Shown here piece by piece: positions 41,339-54,340 of a stretch of 64,000 nucleotides of DNA; positions within the stretch are counted from its first letter, which is position 1, and each line of letters begins with the position of its first letter. The notes beneath the pieces are model-generated. The model did no database searches. It worked only from the letters and a program-made list of their open reading frames with translations, and was not told the origin of the DNA. The DNA is taken from the NCBI GenBank assembly GCA_963678675.1, contig OY783200.1:8506501-8570500 (forward strand), in the 5' to 3' direction. The translations under genes were made by a program, and so were the position numbers. This DNA comes from Xiphydria camelus. Its lineage: Eukaryota; Arthropoda; Insecta; Hymenoptera; Xiphydriidae.

Positions 41339-41956
41339 GTGAGCGAACGTTCTGCGCGTCGCGGAGAGGACGAAAGCGGGCGTCTAAACTCGTCTCGGCA
41401 GCTGCGCACTAGTTGCCCCTCTCGTTGGACCGCCCGTCCAGTCTCGCCAACGCCCGGGTCACCTGCTCTCCGGCGTTCTTCGCGCGTCGAAAACACTGAA
41501 CTTTATACAATAACTCGTATTCAGTGGTCGGAAATGAGGAGACGTAGACGGTCGCTTCGCAAGCACGCCTTCGTTGCGTTTATTTGGAGATCGTGTGGTA
41601 CACATATTGCACAGCTATATTGCACGCGGTTGACTTATGAACTTCGCGATGGGGTACCTCGCATTTTCGCGAAAATTGAGATCTCAGAGGAACGCAGAGA
41701 TATCGTCGATTTTCCGAGGGAAGCCACAGTGAGCGGACAATGATCGTAGCAGTAATCGCGTTCAAGTAGCGGGAGATATCCCACCGCGAAGACGTGCAGT
41801 TTACGTCGAAAGAATAATACTTGTATAGGAACTTAAATCATTGGGATGAGAACGATGACGATGGAATGATAAATGATGGACAGCGGTAGCACACCGCTGC
41901 TACTTTACCCTGGTCGCTTCGTCAGGGTAGACGATGAGACGATAATTGCCTTCTAC
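41339..41956. other. Spacer between factor B and pigeon
   Basis: Both flanking genes are on the minus strand, so this holds the factor B promoter and the pigeon 3' untranslated region. A minus-strand AATAAA at 41584-41579 is a candidate polyadenylation signal for pigeon. No other gene is recognised. Confidence 0.45.
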
Positions 41957-44900
41957 TCAGAACAAGTCCTCGGTACTCGTCACCGTCGCCTCTATGAGCA
42001 ATCCAAAATCGAGCTCCGCGAGGCTAGCTGCAAAAGAAACCCGCGAATCGATACGGCGGACACAGCAAAGACCAACTCAACAATGTCTCCAGAGCATTTC
42101 AAACATCTCATTTGAAATATTTCATTTGACGTATTCTAGTAACGTTTTAGAGATGTTTTAAACAGGATGTTTCAAATGAGATATTCTAATAACACTCTCT
42201 AGAGATGTTTTGAACAGGTTGTCTCAAATGAAATATATTAGAGATATTTCATTTGAAATATTATATTGGAAATATTCTGAAAATATTCTGGTGACGTTTT
42301 GATTGAAATGTTGCGGAATGTCTCAAATGACATATTCTAGAGATATGTATATCATTTGAAACATGACATCTGAGATATTCTAACAATATATATTGGAGAT
42401 ATTTCATTTGAAACGTTATATTTGAAATATTCTGATAATATTCTGGAGATGTTTCGATTGAAACGATGCAAAATGTCTTAAGTAAAATATTCTGGAAATA
42501 TTTCATTTGAAACGTTATATTTGAAACATTTTGACAATATTCTAAAGATGTTTCAATTGAGATATTTCAAAATATCTCGAGTAAAAAATATTCTAGAGAT
42601 ATTTAATTTGAAACATTACGCTTCAAATATTCTGATAACATTTTGCAGATTTTTCGATTGAAATATTTCAGAATATCTCGAAAGTGAAATATTCTGGAGA
42701 TATTCAACTCAAAATATTGTAAATATTCTAGCAAAGCGCGCGCTGCTAGCATACATATATATATAATTACTTTGACATGACTCTCATGAAATAGTTTAAA
42801 ATCTAACGAAATTTATTTCTATTAATATAATACTATAGTTTTACACTTGTAAAAAAATTGACTTCTGTGGCTTTAATCGTTTTTTCACAGGGATCAGCCT
42901 GCATGTTATATGAAGCATCATTTACGGAAAAGTTTATGAGTAGTATCTCATAGCGTAATGTCTCCGGAATATCTCATATTTTATAACTATAGTACAACTC
43001 ATATGTATAATGCCTCTAGAATATATCTCATGTGTAATATCTCCAGAACATCGCACATTATATCTCGAAGAATATCACAGAGATATTTCAGAATTTCTCC
43101 AGAATATCTTAGTCCCACTGATATGAGACATAGCGGAAGCATTCTGGAGACATTACTGAGACATTCTATGCTGCGTGGGCATTGCGTACGAGCAGGGTGG
43201 CTACAGGAATTTGATTATAAAATTCCCTGACTGTTCTCTGATTTTTATCTAACTATTTCAGATAAAGTTGTAAGTATCCCTGGTATTTTTTGTTCATATT
43301 GGGAGTTTTGTAACAATCTAATCAACAAAGCTATGAATACCTAATCATACACAAGAACACGAGGTCGCAAAGAGGCTTACACGCTAAGATAATAACGTGG
43401 AAAGTAGATACCCTAATTTTACACTGAGAGAAATAATTGCTAGTGTCAACAAAATATTTCTTGAATCAAGAACATGATCTTGAAAATTTTTAAGAATACA
43501 AGTTCTTAGACGAAGAATATACCATATTCTTGAATCAAGAACGAGAAATTCTTCCTGCGTGAAAGGAACGATAACTCGAGCTTATTAAATATTTTCTTGC
43601 ACGAAGAAAATCATTACTTGGTCCTGAGATAATGTCATGTTTTTGATTAAAGAAAACAGTTTTTTTAGCATCAGCAATTATTTCTCTCAGTGTAGTTGAA
43701 GGGAAACACTGCTACTACCGCAAGGCTCCCAGCATCTTAATTTCTCGAAAAAAGTACTAAAAGTGACTGAGATAGAAAAGCAAGGGCACATTTCCCGAGA
43801 ATTGGAAATGTATGTAACATGGAACGGTCAACGAATCACGATCAAAAAATGATTCACGAAGAATAAACTCATGTACAGCGCATTAATTATAGTGGTTACT
43901 GCTTAAAAATTCTTGGTCTCTTACGTCCTTGCAATTTTTTAAAGAGTTATACGCAGTCAGTAAAAAATAACATTGTAATTAATCCTTACACTTTTGCATT
44001 ATCACAGGTAAGATGTAATTTAATTGAAGGGTCCAGTGGAAAAACGATGAGATTCCATTTTTTTCGAAATCGATATTTCAGCGGCATCTGTTAGCTTGTA
44101 ACATGAAGTATCAACATACCAAGCCTTTACAGGGGACAAACAATAAGATTCCACTGTGGTTGAAAATAGGCGGCACAGCGGACTCTCGCGCGTTGTGAAA
44201 CTTTAAATGTCGTGTTTCTCAACTTTTAGAAATATGGAACCTCATCGTTTTTCCACTGGGCCCTTCAATTTGAAGCGATCTGATACGGGTATGATACAGC
44301 ACATATTTCTTTCACGATACGTGCGCAAATGACTGTAAGGCCAACCGCCCACGGTGCGACTGTTTTGAGACAAAGGTTGCAAGTCAGTTGAGCTTGCAAC
44401 TGTTTTCCAACCTCGGCCGCGTATAGAAGTGTTGAGCCGTATATGAGTCGATTCGAATGAAACTAGTTTGCAGTCACAAATCGGTTGTACGCGACCATTT
44501 TTCTGCGGTCGCAGTTGCGTTGCAGTTTAAAGTTGCCCCGAATCTCAAGGTTTTCACCATGTGATATTTTGTTTATTTCAAAATGAGTGATCAAGAACTG
44601 AACGTAAGATTCTTTCGACATTCGATAAAAAGCTAAACTTTCTATTTGTCTGAGACAGTTCTTTTGCAGCTACGAACAGCCTAGAATTCAGATTTCCCCT
44701 TATGTATGGATGGACCCAGTACTCCCTCTGTTTCCTGTGCAGTCTGCGGTATTGATAATAATCAATGATGTTTTCCTCATCTGATTCTGAATATTCAGAT
44801 TTTGACATTGTAAAAATATAGCTGCACTGTGCTACACCAACTGATTGAAACTGATTCACAATGAGTCGCATCCGTGTGCGAGCCGAAGTTTCATTTTGAT

Positions 44901-47900
44901 TGTAAACTGGTTGTAGAGTAAACTAGTTTGCAACCTTTGTCTCAAAATAGTCGAACCGTGGGCGGTTGGCTTAAAAGGGGCTGACAGGTGTCGGTTCTAA
45001 GTGGAACCCCCCATGGTTAGAAACAAAGTATCGATATCAACCATACATTGAGTTCATTCGTGTTTCATTTAGACTATACGTCTCCGTTGATAGTAGTATC
45101 TAGTCTTAATCAATACATTTTTATGAATAAGATTTATGAATAGCAAAAATGGTTCATCGAATATAAAAAAAGGGAATTTAAGTAACTTTTTAAGGAAAAA
45201 AAAATAGAAAAAAGGGATTTTGCTCGAAAAAAAAACGACCAAAAAGTGAACGACTGGCAGTCCTGCTACTGAAGATATCTAAAGTAGCAGCGCAAACTGC
45301 ATTGTGTGTAAAATGTATCAACAGTGAAATTTCGAGCAATAAACTCCACTTTCTTTATAATTTCCAGTAAAAATCCAAAATTCCCTGACATTTCCACATG
45401 ACGATTCCAATTTTCCGACATTTCCCGATTTTCGAGATCTGTAGCCACCCTGACGAAGGCGCGGTAGGCATTCCTTACCTTTCGCGGTGAGCAAGTCGAG
45501 GAACGTGTCGAGCGGAGAGAGCCGGTCCGCAGATGGAAACGCCGCCAAGCCTGCGAACGCGATTATTCCTATTATTTCCCACCTGCGGTACTTCTCTCCC
45601 GTAACATTCGCGATCACATATCCATCCCGCGACTCACCATTGTGCTGAATGCGATGTTGCGACAAGCGCCCGCGATTCTGGCACGTCTCGCCAGACAGAA
45701 CGTTAGCCGCGTGCTCTCGGGCTCGCAGCATGAGACTCGCCGGGTGCAGCCACTGATTGAGCAATCGCTTGGCTCGGGATCTTGGAAGCAGCGAGAGCAG
45801 TTGCAACTTCCGAAAGACGCCTTCCCTCGTGTCGCTCGTATCTGCGAGACAAGTTTTCCTTTGCCCGCCTTTCCCTCGGATTCGTCGTGCGGCGGCTACT
45901 CACCGGCCATGACGACTTTGGTAACGTCGACCTGCAGCTCGAACACCGAGCGCTGCACGTACTGCAGGAAGGCGGGGTAACTCAGCGTTCGATAGCCGAG
46001 GTAAGTGAAGAACGAGGTGAATCCTTGTGGGACCGGAAAGGCGCAGCTCTCGGCGGCGTACCGGTAGCGTTCGAGCAGCGTGAAGAGGAGCCAACGCCGC
46101 TGCTCGTCGAGCTGATCCCTGGAAATAAAAGTCGCGAATTAATTCAGGAAGAAAGCTGACGCTGAGCGTTGCAAATCGTCGCGCTTACACGAGAACGAAG
46201 CCACGTTCCAGCTCGAACTTCGGATCGACGTTCGCGGCTCTGCAGAGCATCAAACACAGCGCGCGGGACGCTTCCAACTGCGCCGCCACGTATCGCGTCG
46301 CCATGGCGTGAACGTGCAAGGAAGTGCAGGGTCCCTGCACGCGGAACGCCAACGAGGAGGAGGAATTGGAGGACGAAGACGTTCGCACGCCGTACTTCAA
46401 GAGGTGCATCGACAGCTCTCTGAGATTCACCGAGACGATATGCTCCTGCTTCGAGGCCGTGCAGCTCTCCATCTCGATGAAGGGCAACCCCGAGTCCAGG
46501 ATCTTGTTGCTGCGGCAGCCCATTAAGTCACCGAGAGACGCCGTGGCGACCACGAGTCTGCAACGTTCGATCGACGCGTAGAATGCGGCGGTCTCAGGCT
46601 TCACAGTCCCTTCTTATTTCGTTTTAGGGGAAACAGGGGAAATTTTGAGAAAAAAGGGCGACAGTTTTGATTGAACGAGATCTTCCAGAAATTAGAAACG
46701 AGCAGTGCTTTAAAAAAATTACAATTTTCAAGATATACAGTGAAACACCGATGTTTAAGTGGATGAAGCATGTTTTTATAACGGAAATATTTATGTCTTA
46801 TGTTATGCAACATAAATCTGAGTATCGCAATTGGATTTAAACAAAAGGAACCATTTGTCAAATCTAGTTTCTGGTAAGATATATTAATTCAACTATAGGT
46901 TATTATACATTCCGCAAAAGAATTAAGGGATGACTTATATTTCATAAGAAAGAAGGCCGTTTTAAATTGGCTGTATCTTTGTCAAAAATGATACCATCTC
47001 GATCGTCGATGGAGTATTTTGAAGGCTAAAATTTCTACTTTCAGAATCTCTTCTAAAATTGTATAGATATTTATTGATTTCAAAGTTATTTAATTGAAAA
47101 AAGAAACCCGGCAAATGGAACGATTTTTCTTCTACTTTGGCAAGGTACACGGAGTGCAAAAAAATTATAGCTAATTGTAAGTTTCGTTTATTGCGTTGTA
47201 AAGCATAGTTTTTCTTCTTTAATTTGGTATTTTGCGAATCATTCTCCGATTTCTTTTCATTGAGTTATTAAATACCAAAGCAGAAACCGTCCTCGCAAAT
47301 TTGGACGCTTCTTACAAGATAACTAATTATCGTATGAACTTCGGTCACCGATCAATCAAAAGGCTAGAATTAGCTATTTATAACGGATTTTCTGTTTTTT
47401 AATTTATACCAATTTTGATGGCATAATATTAATTTTAAGATTACGTTAAAAATTTTACATTTCCCGTTTTTCGTTCTACTTGATATAACTTTACGAAAAA
47501 TTATCGAAATCTAAAGTGTAGATTCTCCCGATTAAAATGGGTACCTGAGAAAGTGTCTAGGATTTTTATTTCGATATGTTCTACTTGTTTGAATCGACCA
47601 AAATGGAAAAATGAATAAAGGGATCTTGTTCTTCCGTAATAGAGGATGTAGGTGGTACTCTATTACTTTTCTCGGTACTCGTTACTTTTACTCGTCATTA
47701 CAGAATTTTTTGAGTCTAAAATTCAGTAAATACTGCCGGTATTAGCATTATCCAAAGCATACCACGAGGAGATTACACGGTCGGATTTATACTTCGGCAC
47801 TGAATAATTCAATGAAAAAAAAATCGTAAAATGATTCGCAAAATAGCAAATTAAAGAAGAAAAAATATGCTTTACAACGCAATAAACGAAACTTAGCTCT

Positions 47901-50900
47901 GATTTTTTTGCACTTCGTGTGCCTTGCCAAAGTTGAAGAAAAATCGTTGCATTTTTATCGGGTGTCGCTTTTCTATTACATGGCTTTGAAATCAATAAAG
48001 ATTTGGAAAATCTGAAAAAGGACTCTGGAAACAAACTTTAGTCTTCAAAATTCTCTATCGGCGATCCAGATTGTATCATTTTTGACAAAGATACGGTCTT
48101 CTTCTTCGCAGAGTATAAATGATCCTTTAATTCTTTTGCGGAGTGTATTTTAAACAAAATATGTATTGATACAAATAGATAAAAAGTAGGGGTTATAGTA
48201 TTATACAATTTTGGCAAAAAAAAAGAAAGAAAAAATTGATCTTTTTGCTCTCTTTCTCGTAATTTGAAACGATAAAAAGACACACTCAACCGGGAAACCG
48301 AATAATAGGTGGTTTTAGAGAAAAAAAAAACATCAGGTTATAGGAGAAAATAGAGAGAATTGTGAGCTTGAGGGTGAAAAAAGGAAAACTTAAAAAAGTA
48401 GGAAAATAAAAGGAAATGTCCCCTAAACACTGTGAAAGCCGGCTTACCCTCCGCTAGGCGACATGGGCGTGCTGCACCTGGAGAGCGCCTCCGGCTGGTA
48501 GCACGCCAGCGACACCATGAGCTTCTCCATGACCTGGCTCGGTTCGAACCGCGGTTTATCGCCGTCCCGCCTGTTCAGTCGATCCCATAGCCTCGTCCAG
48601 AGATCGCTGCTGTACGGAGTCAGCCTCTGCTGCGGCGACAGCAGCATCACCGAGGTGTTCCACAGCTTCTCGTGGCTCAGCGTGACGTTGAGCTCGTTGA
48701 CGCGGGCCTCGAAGCCCTCGCCCGCGCGCACCGTCGTGAACGGCAGCAGCGCGAGCAGCGGCTGAGCGTCGGCAAGTAGGTTCTTACGGACCGCCGCGTA
48801 TGAGAGACCCGTGAGGATCTCGCGCATGAGTCGAGCGACGTTGAGGGACCGCGGCTTCTCCGCGATAATCGAAACGAGCTCCGCGGCGGTCTCAGGGTCA
48901 TTTCTGTGGCACAGGAAGTGGTGCAGGACGCCCACGCGAACGTCGGTCGAGGTCTCACCGCGAAAGGTGTCCAGCAGGAAGTCCGCGGTGACACGGAGCG
49001 GTACCAGATCCAACGTGGGCAGATCTATCGTGAGAGGAAACCGGCCCGGTTCGTTCGTCTCGTCGAGCAGCAGCGGCACGAGATAGGAGGAGCGCGACGG
49101 CACCGAGGTCAGCGGACCGCAGAGAATGTGGCAGCAGGGCTCGTGACTCACGCCGATCTCGAGGAGATGAGTGAACGAGCCCTGGACGAACACGATCATG
49201 TGATCGTCCTCGTAGATGGCGAAGGTCGGTCTCATCAGCTTCGCGCGGGACCACGGCACGCCGGGCACGACGCAGTGTATCACGCAGCTGTGGTGCAACA
49301 GGGTGACCGAGTAGGCGAAGTGAACGGTACTGGAGTCGTCGTCGAGGGAGGACTCCGACGCGTGCAGCGGCGGCTTCACCGGCCGATAGAGGTAATGGTG
49401 GCAGACGCAAACCATCCCCTTCGCGTCGGAGACGACGACGAGGTCCAACGAGCAGTCGTGCACGCGCAGTGGCACGACGTCGTCCTCGTACGTCCCGCAG
49501 TTGGTAGAGTTCGGCATTTGGGGCAGATTCAACGGTATGTTCAGCTACAACGAAGAACGGCGAGAGTCGAACGCGTTTCATTGCGGGGATCGGGACTGGA
49601 TGACGTACGCGCGCCTACGTACCACCGTCTCGTGTGGGAGGTGATCGTGGAACTGGAGCCCGCTGAGCGTCGGAGAGGAGGCGGCCGTTTTCGAGCGATT
49701 CTCATTAGCGTCCTCGGTGACGAGACTCGTCGGCGCGCGGCGGTGATGTATGTGATAGAGGACCTGCTCGGTGCAGTCCCACTGCGCCCAGATGAACGTC
49801 CTCACCAGGCATTCGGATTTTAGCTCCCGTATCAGTGTTCGATCATCGGCGGACGTGGTCTCGAAGGACACGGTGTACAGGGTGACACCTGCGCAAGGGA
49901 AAGCGCTTCAGAGGTCATCGAACCGCGAGCAGGGTGACGATGAAAATCTGTCCTCAAAATTCCCTGAGATTTCCCTGATTTTCAGAGTAGCAGTCATACA
50001 AACGAATAAGAAATATATGAAGGTAACTACAGACCAGGAAAACCGGGAAATGTCAGGGAATTGGATTCGTCAGGAAAAAATCAGGGGAATTTCAGGGAAT
50101 TTTAGATTTTTACTGGAAATTATAAATAAAGTAGAGTTCGTTTCTCGAAATTTCAACGTTGGTGCATTTTACAATGTAGTTTGCACTGCTGCTTCAGATA
50201 TCCCCAGTAGTACCGCACGCGTGTTCCATCGACTCGAGAGAATTAGGGTCTATACCATTTACATTATTTTTTTTAGCGTAAAAACTCTTTGTAATCTCGT
50301 GTTTTTGTGTTATGATTATTCATAGTTTTGTTGATTTGATTGTACAGAACTTCTAATATGAACAAAAGATATCAGAAATACTTACAACTTTATCTGAAAT
50401 AGTCAGTAAAATCAGGGACACGAGTCAGAGGAATTTTATAATAAATTTTCTGTAGCCACTCTGCATATTTACTTATCAGCTGAGTGCAAAAAATACAAAT
50501 TTACTTCTACACGGTGTTCAGCAAAATGTGAAAAAGAAATTCTCTAGCTTTTCCAGGTTTTCCAGTCTGAAATAGCCAAATTTCTCTCACCGCTATGGGT
50601 ACAGATCTAGTATAAAGCGTTATGCACCAATCAATTTTCATTAAATGAACAAATTAACTAATATTCAGAGAATGGATTATAACAACTGAGAAACAAATAT
50701 TAAAATAATATAATTTTGTCAAATTATATTATTATTATTTGATGGCTTTTTTTAGAACAGAAAAGACCTTCGATACACACATATGAAACATTTTTTTTTA
50801 GATTTCTATATTGATTCCTAAAAATTATAATAGACTAAAAGTCAAGCTATTGTGAAATTTGAGTAATGTCGAAAAATTTCAGAAAATTCTTTAGTTTCCC

Positions 50901-53329
50901 TGACTTTTCCCTTTCCCACATAATTCCCTGGCAATTCCAGGTTTTCCACCCTAGCGGAAAAAAGTCTACGACATTTTACACTGAAAACTACAACTAACTA
51001 CACCAATTAGCAGTTATAGTTTGGTGTAAATAATTTTAAAAAACATTTAAAAGCTTCTATGAAATACTACAACTTTGCACAACTATAATGTAGAAAATTG
51101 TAGTTTGCCGTAATGCTTTATAAAGTTACAGTCTTTTGTAGCTACTACAGCATACTACTTCGTGCTACAACTTTCTACGGTCTACTAGACGTAGGAACTC
51201 TTGTAGACATTTGTAATATTTCTGCATTTCTACGATATACCACAATCCTTTACAACTGTCCATATTTTGCCTAACTATCGTGAATAGAATATTGTAGATA
51301 TTCGTAGTTTTTAATTATTACGAAAAGAAAGTTGTAAGGAAATCGTAGTATTTCTGCATTTTTACCTAAAATTACAACTTTCTGTATTTATTGCTTCATT
51401 ATATTATGCAAAGAAAAAAGATATCATTTTGATTGCGGTTTCCAGAGTATACGTCCCATTGGTAAAAAATGCAAGTATTTGAATTTCCCTGACATTTGAC
51501 TTTGGTAGTGCTTGGAACGGTGCTGTAGTTAGAGATAGCTTCAGAAGAGCGCGTTGCGTTCTTACGAGCCGTTTCGAGAGCGAAAAGTGTAAAACGTCTA
51601 ATTTCCCGGGAACTGTCAATTCGGGAGATCGAAGCGTCTAACCTCGAAATTAACTGAATTTGTAAAAATAATGGTAAATAATATGTAGAAGTGATGAGAA
51701 ATAATCATACAGGTTTCGAAACACGGCTCGTAAGAACGCAGCGCACTCTTCTGAAGCCAACTCTAACTACAGCACCGTTCCAAGCACTACCAAAGTCAAA
51801 TGTCAGGGAAATTCAAATACTTGCGTTACCAATGGGACATACTGTATGCTACACAGTGAATACACTAATTACAACTAGTTACAACTCTATGAGAATATAA
51901 TCAATATTTGCAGTTAGTAGTGCGGATAATTTTTTTCGTATTTTATTGCTACTACCATGACAAAATTACAAAAATTGTATACAATTTTAGCAATGATTGT
52001 AGTATTGAAAAGTTTAAATAGGGCACATTCTGGAAACCGCGATCAAAACGATATAATTTTTCTTAAATTACAACTTTCATTATTCTTTTCTTCATTATAT
52101 TATCCAAAGAAAAATGATATTGTTTTGATCACGGTTTCCAGAATATATGTCCAATTTAAACTTTGCAATACAACAATCATAACTTAAACGGTATATGCAA
52201 TTGTAGTTTTGTTACGGTAGCAGCAATAAAATATAGAACAAATTATGTGCACTACCACACACACAAGTGCAAAAATTGATTCCATTCTCATAAAGAGCTG
52301 TAACTAGTTGTAATGAGTGCTGATTTTAAATGCCGTCATTTCTTTTAATGTGATGTGGATAATTGTACCGTTTCCCTACAACTTTCCACGCCAAATATTA
52401 CAACTAACTAACTGAAAGACGTGTTTCAATTCTCGCAGTAAGTTGTAATTATTGGCATAAAAAGTTGGTTTTTTCCATAGCTTTTTTCCGCCAGAGCAGA
52501 ACTCCCCGACCGCTGGACACCGTGTTCTAAGATAGTTAAAATAATAACAAACGCTCACCGCTCGTCGTAGTAGTAAGTGCTGCTGCCTACTCGTCACCAA
52601 ACGGCTCATGGCTCAATGTCAGTATTACAAAGTTAGTCTGCTTATAACTGATCTTTGAATTCTGGCATATGTCCCTCAGTTTTTTATTTAGTTCGCGAAT
52701 TTCCCTGAGATTGCCAAATTGTTCAAAATCATTGAGATTTCCCTGATTTCCCTTTTTCGTTGCCACCCTGGTGAGAAAATGAACACACGTTCATCTATGC
52801 GAGTGACTCACATTCTCGATGAACAAGCACCAGGAATCTCTCGCCTTCGGTCCGCTCCTTCCGCCTGTACAGGAACTGAATTCGTGTCTGCACATTCCTC
52901 TCCGTCTCCAAGTCGCGAATCTCGCCTGTGCTCAATTCAATGAGCTTAACTTGATAAACCTCTGGAGCAGACTCGGCATCCTCCTTGCCTTCCGCCTCGA
53001 CCTTGGCCACGTTGCAGACCGAGGACCTCTGCTTGGTCACGTATCCGAGCAGCGTCCTGCTCTGATTTACAGTAGCCTGCACGACATTAGCTTCCTCGGA
53101 GAAACGATGCAGCACCTGGTTGGATCGGTGGTTTCAATGCGAATCTAAAGATCGATAGACACTGGCTACAAAGGAAAGTCAAAGAATACCTCCAACTGCT
53201 CTTCTATGCGATTGTAGAGGCCCAGGACCGAGCGACAGAGCCGCTCTCCGTCCTCCGAGAGGAACTCTTCCATCCACCCGACGAGCAGCGCTCCGTCTCG
53301 CTCCTGTCCCAAGAGTTTCCATCGTTCCG
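41957..53329 (-). CDS. pigeon: Pigeon, gamma-secretase-activating protein (GSAP) family
   Basis: Drosophila pigeon (linotte) is the insect member of the GSAP family. The coding exons on the minus strand are 53329-53190 (5' end unresolved), 53115-52812, 49888-49623, 49544-48448, 46557-46189, 46118-45904, 45772-45638, 45550-45479 and 42027-41957. Phases agree at every join; the total is about 888 residues plus an unplaced start exon, like vertebrate GSAP (about 850). Diagnostic stretches are [20 protein letters not shown] and [15 protein letters not shown], then the large exon around [14 protein letters not shown], LPQGFxSxFTYLGYR-like [20 protein letters not shown], and a short last exon ending [12 protein letters not shown]. 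The N-terminal repeats ([21 protein letters not shown]) fit the family's beta-rich domain. Introns carry several transposons; intron 8 is 3.4 kb. The acceptors of exons 5, 7 and 8 were chosen by phase. Confidence 0.9.
42095..42745. repeat. Degenerate tandem array in last pigeon intron
   Basis: A unit of about 100 bp containing GAGATATTTCATTTGAAACG, TTTGAAATATTCTGATAATA and GATGTTTCGATTGAAA repeats four to six times with considerable divergence. Related short phrases (ATATCTC, TCTCCAGAATA) continue to about 43170. It begins some 70 bases upstream of the last pigeon exon on the transcribed strand. Confidence 0.7.
43422..43692. mobile_element. Intact CACTGAGAG-family MITE (271 bp)
   Basis: The ends CACTGAGAGAAATAATTGC and their exact inverse are flanked by TA (43420-43421 and 43693-43694). 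Internal arms share TTCTTGAATCAAGAAC-type sequence. It serves as the reference for the interrupted copies at 7783-12600 and 24805-26247. Tc1/mariner-like by the TA duplication. Confidence 0.9.
44022..44271. mobile_element. MITE with GAAGGGTCCAGTGGAAAAAC ends
   Basis: A terminal inverted repeat of about 30 bp, left GAAGGGTCCAGTGGAAAAAC and right GTTTTTCCACTGGGCCCTTC, surrounds about 190 bp of non-coding sequence. It lies in pigeon intron 8. Confidence 0.75.
44338..44972. mobile_element. PIF/Harbinger-type element with transposase remnant
   Basis: The terminal inverted repeat is about 40 bp (GGCCAACCGCCCACGGTGCG at the left, its imperfect inverse at the right). The flanks are TAA at the left and TTA at the right, near the three-base TWA duplication of Harbinger elements. 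On the minus strand, 44871-44578 is open and includes [20 protein letters not shown] followed by [15 protein letters not shown], which resembles the N-terminal part of Harbinger/HARBI1-type nucleases. The catalytic domain is absent, so the element is a deletion derivative. Confidence 0.75.
46907..48147. mobile_element. 1.24 kb inverted-repeat element, copy 2
   Basis: The ends ACATTCCGCAAAAGAATTAA and TCTTTTGCGGAGTGT are inverted copies with TA at both borders. Similarity to 14358-15610 runs along the full length (for example GGCTGTATCTTTGTCAAAAATGAT-like and GTTCTACTTGATGTAACTTT-like blocks). It lies in pigeon intron 4. Confidence 0.75.
50027..50464. mobile_element. Short element with GCTACAG/CTGTAGC ends
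   Basis: The left end (CTACAGACCAGGAAAACC) and right end (TTTCTGTAGCCACTCTG) are inverted. The same end type with CAGGGTGGCTACAG borders a composite block at about 43196-45452 in pigeon intron 8. Non-coding. Confidence 0.5.
50513..52528. mobile_element. CACGGTGTC-family element expanded by nested insertions
   Basis: The left end CACGGTGTTCAGC and right end GCTGGACACCGTG match the family at 25060-25662. An element with GGCGGAAAAAAG-type ends (about 50955-52492) is inserted within it, and this in turn contains the CAGTATGTCCC MITE at 51443-51844. All lie in pigeon intron 2. Confidence 0.6.
51443..51844. mobile_element. Palindromic MITE, CAGTATGTCCC family, copy 2
   Basis: Matches 145-552 over its full length, including the GTAGTGCTTGGAACGGTGCT arm and its inverse. 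The left end is slightly degraded; the right end reads GGGACATACTG followed by TA. Confidence 0.8.
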
Positions 53330-54022
53330 CTGAATGATTGAAGACAAACAAGCGTTAATGACGAGGTATCCCAATCGCGAGAGGCCGATGCCGTCCTGAG
53401 ACAGGACTGTCATCGTTGTGAAACGTTCGCCGATGCTGCTGGTAAGGACAAGAAGGCGCAGGAAGCGGAATAAATACCTTTGACAGCTTTTTCCGGTAAA
53501 AGTAAGCAGAGTCTAACGGCAAGGTTGTCCGACATATCTCTACGAGGATGTCTTGCCGTCACCTTCTGTCATCGCTCTGTCACTTTAATTCTGTTTACTC
53601 CTCGTAAACCTTCCTCGGGAGTTTATTTTTCTAAGCTCCGTTCACAGGTGAGTAGCCCAGTGTGAACGGGGCAAACCATTTTGGAGCGTCGGCACGGAAA
53701 CGGAGTCAAGGATCAGGAGAAAATAACGAACGAGTAGGTGTCTTGGATTTTCGTATACTAAATCATTTTATGCTCCTGATACTCGGTCCGGTTTTCAGAT
53801 TTCAAATGCTGAAATGTTAGAAAGTAATCATAAGGTTTTAGGTAGTGCCACCATCTAGGCAAATATTTTTGAACCTACAAGCAAAATGAAGAAGTTAATT
53901 TTTAAGAATCTAAGGCCCGGTTCCACAACTCGAGCTTAACTCTTAAACGGAGTTTAAATCATCCGTCCAACCAATGAACGCCCGAGAATGAGGATTTAAA
54001 CCGAATTTATCTAGATAATTTA
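53330..54022. other. Pigeon 5' region, start exon not resolved
   Basis: The pigeon start exon and promoter should lie here on the minus strand. An open frame starting with ATG at 53413 does not join the first recognised exon in phase. The rest is AT-rich with no recognised gene. Confidence 0.4.
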
Positions 54023-54338
54023 CCGTATGTCCGCGATCATTTGAACCATAGGAAAATTGCGAGTTTTGCATGAGCACCCCTTTGGGTCTCCTTGTCCAAT
54101 AGAATCACCGGAGAAGCGTGAATGCGCATGCGTAGTCATCCGCGAGTGTGGCGTCGTCAGCAAGTTCAGATCGGTTATCGAAATAATCGATCTGAACTTG
54201 CTGACGACGCCACACTCGCGGATGACTACGCATGCGCATTCACGTTTCTCCGGTGATTCTATTGGACGAGGAGACCTAAAGGGGTGCTCATACAAAACTC
54301 GCAATTTTCCTATGGTTCAAATGATCGCGGACATACGG
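54023..54338. mobile_element. Palindromic MITE, CCGTATGTCCGCGATCA family
   Basis: A near-perfect palindrome of 316 bp with ends CCGTATGTCCGCGATCATTT and inverse, flanked by TA (54021-54022 and 54339-54340). Long arms include GAATGCGCATGCGTAGTCAT and TGACGACGCCACACTCGC. A truncated second copy is at 54556-54679. Confidence 0.88.
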
Positions 54339-54340
54339 TA

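Noticed and set aside
44338..44972. Antisense frame 44871-44578 as a host gene
   Set aside because: It sits inside long terminal inverted repeats and resembles only the start of a Harbinger nuclease, so it is a transposon remnant.
48906..49823. 305-codon plus-strand frame opposite pigeon
   Set aside because: It mirrors two recognised pigeon exons on the other strand; composition is typical of a shadow frame.
53340..53413. ATG at 53413 as the pigeon start exon
   Set aside because: Its frame (MTVLSQDGIGLSRLG) does not join the acceptor at 53330 in the needed phase through any clear GT donor, so the start was left unresolved.
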